Shown here piece by piece: positions 6,897-6,900 of a stretch of DNA of 6,900 nucleotides. The position numbers and the translations under genes are program-made. This DNA is from JAYZDB01 sp036338025. GTDB lineage: Bacteria > Planctomycetota > UBA1135 > UBA2386. The stretch covers positions 1-6,900 of the forward strand of contig JAYZDB010000172.1 of NCBI GenBank assembly GCA_036338025.1, written 5' to 3'. Position 1 is the first letter of the stretch. Each line of letters starts with the position of its first letter. Below the pieces are notes generated by a model. It had not been told where the DNA came from. It searched no databases and worked only from the letters and a program-made list of their open reading frames with translations.

Positions 6897-6900
6897 GCAG

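Overview
The window looks like a chromosomal segment of a moderately GC-rich, Gram-negative-type bacterium. It is most likely a member of the Planctomycetota or a neighbouring lineage. That guess rests on family recognition, not on a marker gene. The large PQQ-type propeller protein with an embedded methyltransferase-like domain, and the transglutaminase family with its NHTWVE/GWHF signature, are styles I associate with planctomycetes. None of the three genes has a clear Shine-Dalgarno sequence, which fits but does not prove this.

Layout. (1) Positions 1-1137, minus strand: a secreted transglutaminase-like protein that runs off the left edge without a stop codon, with 379 codons visible. (2) Positions 1138-1294: a divergent intergenic region that must hold the 5' ends of both flanking genes. 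It contains a short GG-repeat tract beside the transglutaminase start. (3) Positions 1295-2704, plus strand: a secreted serine hydrolase of the beta-lactamase class C / penicillin-binding-protein-like family, with all three catalytic motifs and an extra C-terminal region. (4) Positions 2705-2837: a short spacer. (5) Positions 2838-6896, plus strand: a very large (1352 aa), apparently exported mosaic protein. Its order is signal peptide, PQQ-like beta-propeller with a Lys-rich helical insertion, class I SAM-methyltransferase-like domain, second PQQ-like propeller with another helical insertion and a four-Cys region, then a malectin-like carbohydrate-binding C-terminus.

All three products appear to carry N-terminal signal peptides, so the window encodes envelope or periplasmic proteins. 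The two plus-strand genes could be co-transcribed, but the 133-base gap does not require it. Nothing in the sequence proves that the three genes share a pathway. I see no tRNA, rRNA, CRISPR array, insertion sequence or clear intrinsic terminator. The most interesting object is the mosaic 1352-aa protein, especially the methyltransferase-like fold with a degenerate glycine loop inside a protein that seems to be exported.
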